From: Gammaproteobacteria bacterium
Lineage (GTDB): Bacteria; Pseudomonadota; Gammaproteobacteria; Pseudomonadales; Azotimanducaceae
NCBI GenBank assembly: GCA_005799745.1
Contig: SYFY01000051.1
Span: forward strand, 30,707-94,706
Length of the DNA: 64,000 bases
Reading direction: 5' to 3'
A program made the position numbers and the translations under genes. Numbering within the stretch: the stretch's first letter is position 1; every line of letters begins with the position of its first letter. Below are positions 35,771 through 44,001 of the stretch, in pieces. The notes beneath the pieces were generated by a model. That model was not told the DNA's origin. It did no database searches and saw only the letters and a program-made list of their open reading frames with translations.

Positions 35771-35791
35771 GCACCGGCCGCTGGCCGGTGC
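35771..35791. terminator. GC-rich hairpin between convergent genes
   Basis: GCACCGGCC-GCT-GGCCGGTGC is a perfect 9-bp stem with a 3-nt loop between the SnoaL-like gene and the convergent HMG-CoA synthase. It lacks a T-run, so it may be a REP-like palindrome instead of an intrinsic terminator. Confidence 0.5.
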
Positions 35792-35813
35792 TACGACACT
35801 TCCGCGCGAGCTT

Positions 35814-37295
35814 TCAGCTCACTCGGTAGGAGTAGTACTCAAGCCCAGTGTCATCAAACGACGCGGTGCCATCACCGATTCGTTCGATCACAAACACACC
35901 CGGATCAACACGCGGATCCGTGGCCAACGCACCGGTGTCGTGTAGGCTTTCATAGTCCGCTTCGGTAAGGTCCACAGGATTTCCAGCCAACGCGTCGCGA
36001 AAGCCAATACGCTTCGCAGCTTTTTCCCAGCCTTTGACAAGCTGCATGGGGATGATCTCGGCCGCATCACCACTGCCGTAGCCAACGGTGAGGATTGACG
36101 CGTCGGTGATCTTCATCTTTTGCGCGGCGGCTTCTTCCAAACCGGCAGCGAGCCACGCGGGTAGCGATGCGGTGTAGAGGTTGCCGACGTGTTTCATCTC
36201 GGTGGCACCGAGGCGAAGCTTGCTGGAGATTTCGTCCTGCCATACCGGCATGGTGCGCATGGCACGTAACGCTTGAGTAGCGAAGGGATACAGCTCTTCT
36301 GCGACCTGGCCATTCTTGACAAGGTCATACACGTAACGTGGCTCTACCAATTCAATCTGCAAGCGACTCGCATCGACTCCGGAAAGCGCAGCGATACGGT
36401 CAAGCTCCGCACGATCGTCGGCGTCACCCACTGCCAGGAAATGCAACAGGATCATGGCGAGACCAGTCTCAGCCATGCGTTGATAGGGGCGATGTAGAAA
36501 CACCGCAAGCATGTCGCGCAGGAACTTTCGACCTGAACCTTCCAGGCGGCTGACCAGATGCGCCGTGGCGGCAAGCACTTCGTCGATATAACAAGTGGTG
36601 GAGTACTTGCCGTTAAAGAGCGGGAAGTCCCGTGGACGTTGTTGCCGATTACTGGGCTGGTTGAGGAACCGCGAAAAAGGTTTACGAAAGTCCGGTCCTC
36701 GATAGTCCGACGAAGAACCGGAGGTGTGCAGCTCGATGGCGAGCAGTTTCGGGTCGGCTTCGAGGAGCATGGCGACAGCGCCAGCACCTTGCGTCGGTTC
36801 GCCTGATGTTCCTCGTGCGTATTCGGCGATGTCGGAACAGACCACGATGGCAATTCGACCTGCACCATCCAGCGCAAGATAGCGGGCCGCCGCTTTCATG
36901 GCATACACGCCACCCAGGCAAGCGTGTTTGAACTCCGGAACTTCACAATACCGGCTGATCGTCGGGCGCCCTTGGGCAATGAGGGCTTCGTTGATCATGC
37001 CCTTGATAATGACGGTACCTGCAGAATTGTCGGTGCTCGATTCCGTGCCGAGTGCCAGATAGCCGATGCGGTTAGCGTCGATGTCGTAGTTGTCGATGAG
37101 CCGCATGACCGCAGTGGCGGCCATGGTGTAGGCGTTTTCATTGGGTCCAGGCATGCGGAAACTTGAGCCAACGACGCTGCCGACTTTGTCCCAGCTGTCA
37201 TTGTTCCAGTGACACCACGATTCCAGATCAACGCGGTAGGGTGGCAGGTACGCTGCGAGTCCGCTGATGCCGATGCCGGATTGTCTCTTGCTCAC
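35814..37295 (-). CDS. Hydroxymethylglutaryl-CoA synthase
   Basis: A thiolase-fold HMG-CoA synthase of 493 residues, longer than typical bacterial MvaS (about 390). It has the catalytic Glu region GTESSTDNSAG, the nucleophile Cys in FKHACLGGVYAM and a His in VFLHRPYQRM. The usual Lys near this His is Arg. It condenses acetyl-CoA with acetoacetyl-CoA, the first committed step of the mevalonate route. An IPP isomerase gene lies 266 bp upstream on the same strand, consistent with isoprenoid synthesis by mevalonate. Use in beta-branching of polyketides is less likely without PKS genes nearby. Confidence 0.9.
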   Translation of the reverse strand: MSKRQSGIGISGLAAYLPPYRVDLESWCHWNNDSWDKVGSVVGSSFRMPGPNENAYTMAATAVMRLIDNYDIDANRIGYLALGTESSTDNSAGTVIIKGMINEALIAQGRPTISRYCEVPEFKHACLGGVYAMKAAARYLALDGAGRIAIVVCSDIAEYARGTSGEPTQGAGAVAMLLEADPKLLAIELHTSGSSSDYRGPDFRKPFSRFLNQPSNRQQRPRDFPLFNGKYSTTCYIDEVLAATAHLVSRLEGSGRKFLRDMLAVFLHRPYQRMAETGLAMILLHFLAVGDADDRAELDRIAALSGVDASRLQIELVEPRYVYDLVKNGQVAEELYPFATQALRAMRTMPVWQDEISSKLRLGATEMKHVGNLYTASLPAWLAAGLEEAAAQKMKITDASILTVGYGSGDAAEIIPMQLVKGWEKAAKRIGFRDALAGNPVDLTEADYESLHDTGALATDPRVDPGVFVIERIGDGTASFDDTGLEYYSYRVS

Positions 37296-37561
37296 TGTTC
37301 CTCTACCCGTAAGTCCTGTCGTGGTGGGCTGTTCCTGGTCGTCTTGTTACGTCGTTCAGGTCGTTTTACAAACGGAGGCGCTCACCGTGATGTCCAACCT
37401 GTGCGCTAACGTCGCTCGACACCGAAAGGATAGGTGCTGAACCGCCATATGGGCAGCCGAAGGTGGGCAGTCGAGAGGCCGCAAGGATACGCCGCTTCCA
37501 AGAGCCCAGCCAGCCGCGTGAACGCATCGGCAACGTCCTCCGTGTGGGATTTGTGTGTGAT

Positions 37562-38152
37562 TCAGCAACTCCCTGAAAGTCGCTCGCGGTATTGAGTTCG
37601 TAAGGCATGCCACTCCATCCGGAACCACGGTGTGAACTCGTGCGGCGAGGACTGCATTCGGCCGTCGAGGGTTGCCGGTGAAATCCAGCAACAACGCTCA
37701 ATCTCCTCCGGGTGCGGGGAAGGATCCTGGTGAGTTTCGCCGATGTAGACCGAGCAGAGTTCATGTTCGCTGCCTTCCTCGCCAAACGCTGCGTGGTATT
37801 CAAACTTGTAGACGAATTGCAGCGTTGCGTTTAAACCCAGTTCTTCAGCAAGCCGGCGGCTAACCGCTTCCTCCATTCCTTCGGCAGCACGTGGGTGAGA
37901 GCAGCAGCTGTTCGACCAATAACCGCCCCAAAGCCGCTTGCCAATCGCTCGCTGCTGCAAAAGCAAATCACCGCGTGGGTTGAAGATGAAAAGTGAAAAG
38001 GCACGGTGCAGTTGTCCGGCGCCATCGTGGCATCGTGCTTTGTCGAGAGTACCAATGGCGGTGTCGTTGCCGTCAACCAAGATCAGGAGATCGTCATCCG
38101 ACGACACGGTCGCAGGTTTTGGAGGTATGGATGACGAGACCGGAGACATCAA
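37562..38152 (-). CDS. idi: Isopentenyl-diphosphate isomerase, type I
   Basis: A Nudix-fold type I IPP isomerase of 196 residues: RAFSLFIFNPRGDLLLQQRA, WSNSCCSHPRAAEG with the catalytic Cys, and YHAAFGEEGSEHELC with the catalytic Glu. It interconverts IPP and DMAPP with a divalent metal. A type I IDI with HMG-CoA synthase beside it fits a mevalonate pathway, where IDI is essential. Other mevalonate genes are not in the window. Confidence 0.93.
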   Translation of the reverse strand: MMSPVSSSIPPKPATVSSDDDLLILVDGNDTAIGTLDKARCHDGAGQLHRAFSLFIFNPRGDLLLQQRAIGKRLWGGYWSNSCCSHPRAAEGMEEAVSRRLAEELGLNATLQFVYKFEYHAAFGEEGSEHELCSVYIGETHQDPSPHPEEIERCCWISPATLDGRMQSSPHEFTPWFRMEWHALRTQYRERLSGSC

Positions 38153-38263
38153 GACGCGATCCTTGGCCGTGCGAGGACTATGAGGCTCTGCGTGAATCAG
38201 ATCTCTTCGGGCGGAAGATCGTGACCAACGCCGGTGCTTTATACCCGCATCACGGCATAGGTG

Positions 38264-39010
38264 TCAGCCCGCTTCCTCGGGCAGTGAGGGAAACTCGTCT
38301 TCGAATGCCTCCTCTAACGATTCACGCAGGAGGTTCGCAGCATCTCGAAGCGATGCGTTTGCTCCACCTCGGCTCGTTGAGAAGACCATCAGCTCACGCG
38401 GCTTGAACCAGATCCAGGCGAGTGCGCTGAGTAACGTGCGACTGCCGAAGCGAACGCGCCACGAGAAGAAGCGATTGGTCCAGTACTCCGCACGGCGATC
38501 GATCTGTGCACACACAACCAGGTAGGGGACTTTGGCACGGGCGAGGCGGCGGGCCAGTGTTGCTGACAACGTATCCATCACCACACATTGAAAACGCATG
38601 GCTAGACGTCGGCGGGCGCCAGGGTCTTCGATGAAGTCGGTGGTGAGAATCGCGGCTCGGTCTCGACGTCCCATGCCGGGGAAGCCAGTGTCGAAACGCC
38701 CGCCAGATTCGGCCTCGACGATTCGGGTGGGCATCACCAGTTCACCGGGCTCGATGAAATCCTGAAGACTCAAGGCGGTTTGCCACAGCACGATCAGATC
38801 ACAACCACGTTTAATCAGCGTTTCCGCAGCTTCTTCAGCATTTGCCGGAGAGCCGGTGAGGAGCGCGAAGTCCACAGCAGGTAGCCGAGGGAGATGCGTA
38901 AGGGATCGAGACAGTGCGCGGTGATCAGCCGCTCGGTAGATGAGAAAGCCGGTTTTCTGGCGCACGAGCATCGCGTCCGCGAGAGCGCCGATGGCGGTAT
39001 CTTGTATCAT
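38264..39010 (-). CDS. Nucleoside-phosphorylase-like protein (possibly HpnG-like)
   Basis: The 248-residue protein resembles the hopanoid-associated phosphorylase branch of the nucleoside phosphorylase fold: GELVMPTRIVE, AILTTDFIEDPGARRRLAMRF, and VVMDTLSATLARRLARAKVPYLVVCAQID, where VDMESAAVARAA..AGVPFLALRAISD is the usual pattern. The nucleoside-binding MES motif reads MDT, so the substrate may differ. Its position upstream of IDI suggests a role around terpenoids. The assignment rests on pattern memory only. Confidence 0.45.
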   Translation of the reverse strand: MIQDTAIGALADAMLVRQKTGFLIYRAADHRALSRSLTHLPRLPAVDFALLTGSPANAEEAAETLIKRGCDLIVLWQTALSLQDFIEPGELVMPTRIVEAESGGRFDTGFPGMGRRDRAAILTTDFIEDPGARRRLAMRFQCVVMDTLSATLARRLARAKVPYLVVCAQIDRRAEYWTNRFFSWRVRFGSRTLLSALAWIWFKPRELMVFSTSRGGANASLRDAANLLRESLEEAFEDEFPSLPEEAG

Positions 39011-39185
39011 GTGATTTCACCCGCTTGCATAGCTGTCGATTTTTTCCTCGATTCAGGTGCGATTCATTTTACAAAACGTTGCAATTTCGCGCGGCTTCGA
39101 CGAGTCTGTTTTTGCGGTGTGCGAACCCCCAGTTAGTTCGTTGAGGATCGAGTAGCCGCGCCTTAAGGATGAGTGGGAACGTTTC

Positions 39186-39554
39186 GTGAGTGCGATACTG
39201 CTTGTAGACGATGACCTCCAGGTACTCGATGTTCTCGGAGAGATGCTGCGCCTGGAAGGGCATAGTGTGGTGACCGCTGAAAATGGTGTGGTTGCCCTGG
39301 AAAAAATCAAAACCGGTCCATTCGACTTGGTTGTCGCCGATATCATCATGCCGGAGAAAGAAGGTCTCGAAACCATCTCCAGCATTCGAAAGAAACATGG
39401 AGATCTACCCATCATCGCCATTTGCGGTGGTGGACGGATCGGCCCCAACGACTACCTCGAAGCTGCCAAACATATTGGTGCCAACGCCACACTGGACAAA
39501 CCTTTCGCGCGTAAAGAGTTCACCAGCGTGGTGGATTCGCTCTTGGTCTCGTGA
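39186..39554 (+). CDS. CheY-like single-domain response regulator
   Basis: A 122-residue receiver domain with acidic pair LLVDDDLQV, phosphoacceptor Asp in VVADIIMP and Lys in LDKPFA. The conserved Thr/Ser switch position reads Cys (IIAICGG), which may change the signalling conformation. No output domain is present. GTG start is taken from the track; its stop overlaps the GTG of the next gene (GTGA), so the two are coupled. Confidence 0.92.
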   Translation: MSAILLVDDDLQVLDVLGEMLRLEGHSVVTAENGVVALEKIKTGPFDLVVADIIMPEKEGLETISSIRKKHGDLPIIAICGGGRIGPNDYLEAAKHIGANATLDKPFARKEFTSVVDSLLVS

Positions 39555-40303
39555 ATCTGCAACCCGATGTTGAACTGACGACGGCGTTCTCCGGCCTCGC
39601 CGTTGATGAGTTAGCGACGGAGTGGGATGCCGCAGTGTTGGTCAATCGGATGATCGACCCACTGGTGCAATCTGTCTCCATTGAGCCTTTGCTGGAGGGG
39701 GTGGTCTCGATACGGGACGAACCGCCCTGGCGGGCGCTCGAACAACTCGGTTTTTGTGGAGAGGAGAACGCCCTGAGCAACTTCGACAACAGTTGTGTCG
39801 CGCGTGTCATCGAGCGGCGTCGCGGCTTGCCGATTACCCTCGCGCTCGTCCTCATTGAGGTTGCACGTGCCCGAGGCGAAGAAGCCTGGGGACTGAACAC
39901 GCCGGGACACTTCCTCGCCTACGTGAATGGTCAGGTGATTGATCCCGTGCGTATGTCACCACTGCCGATTACCGGAGATCTACCCAAGGCAAGCGCGGTT
40001 GACGTCGCACTGCGTATGCTCAACAACATCAAACACGTCTGTATGGAGCGAAGACACCCGCATTCGGCACTGGTGATCATTGAGCATCAGCGGGGCATCG
40101 CGGCCGCTATCAACAACCAGGAACTCCATGCTGGGCTGCACCTTGAAGCGGGTAACTGCTGGTTTGCGCTCAACATGCCGGACCTCGCTCGAGAGCATTT
40201 TGAGATGTGTGTGACCTTGTCACCCACAGGCTCCGAGTTGCAGCGCAATGTGGAGATGCGGTTGCGATTACTTGGCCGCGCTAAGCCACCGACGTTTCAC
40301 TGA
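39551..40303 (+). CDS. SirB1/transglutaminase-like and TPR protein
   Basis: A 250-residue protein of the SirB1 family: FDNSCVARVIERRRGLPITLALVLIEVARARG and NTPGHFLAYVNGQVIDPVR match the core, and a C-terminal TPR-like region (AGNCWFALNMPDLAREHFEMCVTLSP) follows. The role is unknown; in other proteobacteria the gene lies near release-factor or regulator genes. It is translationally coupled to the CheY-like gene, an uncommon pairing. Confidence 0.85.
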   Translation: MNLQPDVELTTAFSGLAVDELATEWDAAVLVNRMIDPLVQSVSIEPLLEGVVSIRDEPPWRALEQLGFCGEENALSNFDNSCVARVIERRRGLPITLALVLIEVARARGEEAWGLNTPGHFLAYVNGQVIDPVRMSPLPITGDLPKASAVDVALRMLNNIKHVCMERRHPHSALVIIEHQRGIAAAINNQELHAGLHLEAGNCWFALNMPDLAREHFEMCVTLSPTGSELQRNVEMRLRLLGRAKPPTFH

Positions 40304-40321
40304 GCAAAGGCGCGGCGATGC

Positions 40322-42172
40322 TTAGCACATATCTTTCCACGGATTTTGTGGCTCCAGGGAAACCGGCACGCCAAATCCCGGAACGTTGATGATGCGATCA
40401 CTCATCTTGAGATCGTCACCCTCCAGCACCCCTTCACCAAACTGGTAGATGGTGTTCGCCGCACCACCACTGGCCGCGTCATCGTATGCGGTAGCGCGTG
40501 AATGAACGTCCCGGTTGCGTGCACGCCACTCATTGAGGGCCCCGCGTCCCCAGCGACGCTCGAGCATGTGCAGCGTCTGGTTGGGCGACAAAAAAACACC
40601 CGTGGCGTTGTTGCCGCCAAACCCTTTTGAATTCACGAACGCTGCAGCGTAGCTGTCTGTGGTTGCCCGCACATGCTCAAAAGGAAAGCGCAGGTTAGCG
40701 GTGAAGACATCGTTGGCGAGATGGTCGATCGTGGTGATTCCTGGAATCGCGCCGTATTGCCATTGCCCGAGGACCGCGGCGAGTTGGTCACCGCCTGCAG
40801 GCGCCATCGTGTGGCCGACGTAGGCCTTCACTGCGCCGACCACCCAATCACTGATCCCGAATTGACCTGCGATCGTGCTCAGGATCTGCGATTCCGTCAC
40901 ACGATTCTGCGGGGTGCTGGTGCCATGGGCCTGGATATAGGTTTGTTTGCGCAGCGCTTCCTCACCAATGATGCTGCGTGCAAACGCCAGAGCTTTGGCG
41001 ACGGTGATCCAGTTGCCAACACCAGGACCTGAAATTGATTTCTTATAGCCGTCTGCATTCACAAACACGCCCGCAGCGCTGCCCAGAATGCGAGCGCCGA
41101 GTTGGAGAGCGAGTTCATCGTCCATGAGGACCAGATAGATCGCGCCTTCAGCGACCGTGAAGCCACAGTTGTCGGAGAACGGGCGAACGGCACGGCGGTT
41201 GTTGCATATATTCGTGCCGTCCAATGCTGCAAGGGCTTCGTCTTCCGCGAGGGCACCCATGGTCCTGTAACCTTCGATGACATCGGGCTCTATCGGTGCT
41301 TCCGAGTTACCGACGAAAACCACCCGTTTTTCACCGCTCCGAATCTCGTCGATGCCCTGCCGCACGTTGTAGAGGAACGTGGCACAGGCGCCGATGATGC
41401 CTGCTGTGCCGCCCACTGACCCCAGCACATAGGCGTTAACGAAGTCGCCAGGCATCTCCGAGAGACCAAAGGAACAGTGTTTTGAAGAAGGCCTCTTGCC
41501 GCGCATGGGGTTTTGTAGCAAGCCACCGTACGCTTCTTCGTTGAGCTGCCCCATGGCACTGCCGGAGTAGACAGCGATCTGGTCACCGCTCACAGCGGCT
41601 TTGATGTCGTCGAGACTGATCCCAGTGGATTGCAGCGCATCCGAGGCCGCGTAGACCGCAAGCTGCAAACCACGTGGATGACTGCGTGATTGATAGGTAT
41701 TCCCCGGATCAAAACCGGTAGGCAGTTGGCCTGCACTCGTGACCTTCGACGTGCGTGCATCCGGAAACAAAACGTCCGTAGCGCCATAACAGGTGACCAG
41801 CACGGTTCGAGTATCGATCTCGCTGATTTTCCAGCCCGAAGGAATACGCTCTGGCAACTGACGTTTCGGCATGCGGAATGTGAGGGTTTCGCTGCCGTCG
41901 GGCGTGACGGTTGCCGAGCTCTGGCAATACACCCGATTCACATCAAAGTTCTCGATGCGTCTGACCAGGGTTTGCATTCGGATGTGCTCTTGCACGGCAG
42001 CGGAAGTTGGGTCTTCTTTGATGCCCATAAGGGCAGCCAATGAGCGGTAGGTTGAAGCACGAGCTGGCTCGTCGAGGGCATCGATCACCATGCGCCGGTA
42101 GGCATGATCAAACGAAATCCTGCCGGCGGCGTTCACTCCGCCCATGCCGACGATGACGGGAAGTCGTGTCAC
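40322..42172 (-). CDS. Beta-ketoacyl synthase-like protein
   Basis: A 616-residue thiolase-fold protein with KAS features: nucleophile Cys in IIGACATFLYNVRQG, His in YIQAHGTSTPQNRVTE and the second His in GAVKAYVGHTMAPAGGDQ, plus KGFGGNNATGVFLSP at the end. The catalytic Cys-His-His triad of KASI/II is therefore present. It is about 200 residues longer than FabF, mainly from an N-terminal region. It follows a thiolase by 57 bp, suggesting a dedicated acyl-chain condensing pair. The product is unknown. Confidence 0.85.
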   Translation of the reverse strand: MTRLPVIVGMGGVNAAGRISFDHAYRRMVIDALDEPARASTYRSLAALMGIKEDPTSAAVQEHIRMQTLVRRIENFDVNRVYCQSSATVTPDGSETLTFRMPKRQLPERIPSGWKISEIDTRTVLVTCYGATDVLFPDARTSKVTSAGQLPTGFDPGNTYQSRSHPRGLQLAVYAASDALQSTGISLDDIKAAVSGDQIAVYSGSAMGQLNEEAYGGLLQNPMRGKRPSSKHCSFGLSEMPGDFVNAYVLGSVGGTAGIIGACATFLYNVRQGIDEIRSGEKRVVFVGNSEAPIEPDVIEGYRTMGALAEDEALAALDGTNICNNRRAVRPFSDNCGFTVAEGAIYLVLMDDELALQLGARILGSAAGVFVNADGYKKSISGPGVGNWITVAKALAFARSIIGEEALRKQTYIQAHGTSTPQNRVTESQILSTIAGQFGISDWVVGAVKAYVGHTMAPAGGDQLAAVLGQWQYGAIPGITTIDHLANDVFTANLRFPFEHVRATTDSYAAAFVNSKGFGGNNATGVFLSPNQTLHMLERRWGRGALNEWRARNRDVHSRATAYDDAASGGAANTIYQFGEGVLEGDDLKMSDRIINVPGFGVPVSLEPQNPWKDMC

Positions 42173-42229
42173 GTCAAAATGCTCCTGTCCGTAAAGCGTT
42201 CTTCCACCGATTTTTCAAAGTTTGATCCC

Positions 42230-43384
42230 TCAAACCCGCTCCAGCGCAACAGCGGTGGCTTCACCACCGCCGATGCAGAGCGATGCGATGCCACGACGAC
42301 CACCGGTTCGAAGCAGGCCATGAGCGAGAGTGACCAGGAGTCGAGCCCCTGTGGATCCGATGGGATGACCTTGGGCACAGGCGCCGCCGTAGAGGTTGAC
42401 CCGGTCATGCGGTAATCGAAGGTCTTGCATTGCGATCATGGTCACCATGGCAAAGGCCTCATTGATCTCGAAAAGATCGACTTCATCCATGCTCCACCCG
42501 AGCCTGTCGATGAGCTTCTGGATCGCACCAACGGGCGCTGTCGTAAACGTGCTCGGATGTTGAGCGTGTGTGGCATGGCCGACGATACGAGCCAGAGGTT
42601 CGGCACCGTTCAAACGCGACGCGCTCGTGAGGAGGAGCGCCGAAGCACCATCAGAGATCGAGCTTGAGTTGGCAGCGGTGATGGTCCCGTCTGCTTTAAA
42701 CGCGGGTTTAAGGCTGGAGATCTTCTCCAGCTTGGCGCGTCCAGGTTGTTCGTCGTGAATCACCATGGAACCGTTGACGGAGATCGGACTGATTTCAGTC
42801 GTGAGCAGAGACTGTTCAATCGCGCGCCGCGCGCGCAGTACCGATTCGAGCGCGTAAGCGTCCATCCCTTCACGTGTGATTTGCCTGGCGTCCGCGGTCG
42901 CTTGCGCGAAGCTCCCCATAGATCCACCGGTGTCGGCATCTTCAAGACCATCGAGGAACATGGCGTCCTTGATGTCACTGTGTCCCATACGCAGACCCGC
43001 ACGCGCACGGGTCATGAGGTACGGCGCGTTGGTCATGCTTTCCATGCCACCACACACGACTGATGTGGCCGAGCCGCAACGGATGAGGTCATAGGCCAAC
43101 ATCGCGGTTTTCATGCCGGAGCCGCAGACCTTGTTCACGGTGGTTGCACCACAACTGTCAGGCAACCCGGCAAGCCGCGTGGCTTGGCGTGCGGGCGCTT
43201 GTTTTAATCCTGCGCTGATGACGTTGCCGAAGATCACTTCGTCGATAGATCCAGGATCGACGTCCTGGAGTACTGCGCGAATCGCATGTGCCCCGAGAGC
43301 GGGTGCAGAGAGCGGGGCAAGGGCGCCTTGGAAACTGCCGATCGGGGTACGCGCAGCAGCGGCGATAAAGACAGAACCAGTCAA
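42230..43384 (-). CDS. Acetyl-CoA C-acyltransferase (thiolase)
   Basis: A 384-residue thiolase with the acyl-binding Cys (NKVCGSGMKTAMLA), His in NEAFA/GGACAQGHPIGSTGAR and C-terminal Cys in SLCIGGGEATAVAL. It catalyses reversible acetoacetyl-CoA or 3-ketoacyl-CoA thiolysis. It could supply acetoacetyl-CoA to the HMG-CoA synthase, or acyl units to the neighbouring ketosynthase. It lies 62 bp downstream of moaB on the same strand. Confidence 0.93.
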   Translation of the reverse strand: MTGSVFIAAAARTPIGSFQGALAPLSAPALGAHAIRAVLQDVDPGSIDEVIFGNVISAGLKQAPARQATRLAGLPDSCGATTVNKVCGSGMKTAMLAYDLIRCGSATSVVCGGMESMTNAPYLMTRARAGLRMGHSDIKDAMFLDGLEDADTGGSMGSFAQATADARQITREGMDAYALESVLRARRAIEQSLLTTEISPISVNGSMVIHDEQPGRAKLEKISSLKPAFKADGTITAANSSSISDGASALLLTSASRLNGAEPLARIVGHATHAQHPSTFTTAPVGAIQKLIDRLGWSMDEVDLFEINEAFAMVTMIAMQDLRLPHDRVNLYGGACAQGHPIGSTGARLLVTLAHGLLRTGGRRGIASLCIGGGEATAVALERV

Positions 43385-43446
43385 TCAGATCTCCTCATGT
43401 GCAGAGTTTTGCCGTCTGTTCTGCCGTGGTACTCGGTGGGTGCCCA

Positions 43447-43950
43447 CTAGTTTTGGGCCCACTCGCGAAAACGAGGCGCCAGTTCGGCGAAGTTGCAGGG
43501 TTTGTTGTTGATGTCGAGTTGGGCCTTGATGATTTTTTCCCAGCCGAGTCGCACCGCGCCGGTTGATCCGGGCAGCCCGAAAATCACCGTAGCGTTGGCG
43601 ATGCCACCAAAGGCGCGCGACTGAATCGTGGATGTGCCGATGTCGTTATAGGAGAGCTGCCGGAAGAGTTCGCCGAAGCCTAGAATTTCTTTGTCGAACA
43701 GCGGGATCAACGCTTCAGGCGTGCTGTCGCGACCGGTGAAACCGGTACCGCCTGTGGTGACGATCACTTCGATGCCTTCATCGAAGATCCAGGCTGAGAC
43801 CTTGGCTCGCAAGGCATAGACGTTGTCGCGCACGATATCCCGCGCCACCACGTCGTGTCCTGACGCCTCCGCCATGGTTTCGAGCGCATCACCGGACGTA
43901 TCGTTCTCACGAGTACGGGTATCGGACACGGTAAGCACTGCAATTTTCAT
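43447..43950 (-). CDS. moaB: Molybdenum cofactor biosynthesis protein B
   Basis: The 167-residue MoaB/Mog-like protein has VLTVSDTRTRENDTSG, TTGGTGFTGRDSTPEAL, FRQLSYNDIGTSTIQSRAFGGIANATVIFGLPGS. MoaB and Mog bind molybdopterin; MoaB adenylates it in some bacteria. Molybdoenzymes in this genome are only hinted at by the xdhB remnant. It is divergent from the fused carboxylase gene. Confidence 0.92.
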   Translation of the reverse strand: MKIAVLTVSDTRTRENDTSGDALETMAEASGHDVVARDIVRDNVYALRAKVSAWIFDEGIEVIVTTGGTGFTGRDSTPEALIPLFDKEILGFGELFRQLSYNDIGTSTIQSRAFGGIANATVIFGLPGSTGAVRLGWEKIIKAQLDINNKPCNFAELAPRFREWAQN

Positions 43951-44001
43951 GGGAAAATCTCGAAGACCCTGCCGAGCAAACCTTTCGATAAACCTAAAGC
44001 G

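Noticed and set aside
35814-37295. HMG-CoA synthase as part of a polyketide beta-branching cassette
   Set aside because: No acyl carrier protein, crotonase pair or PKS module lies beside it.
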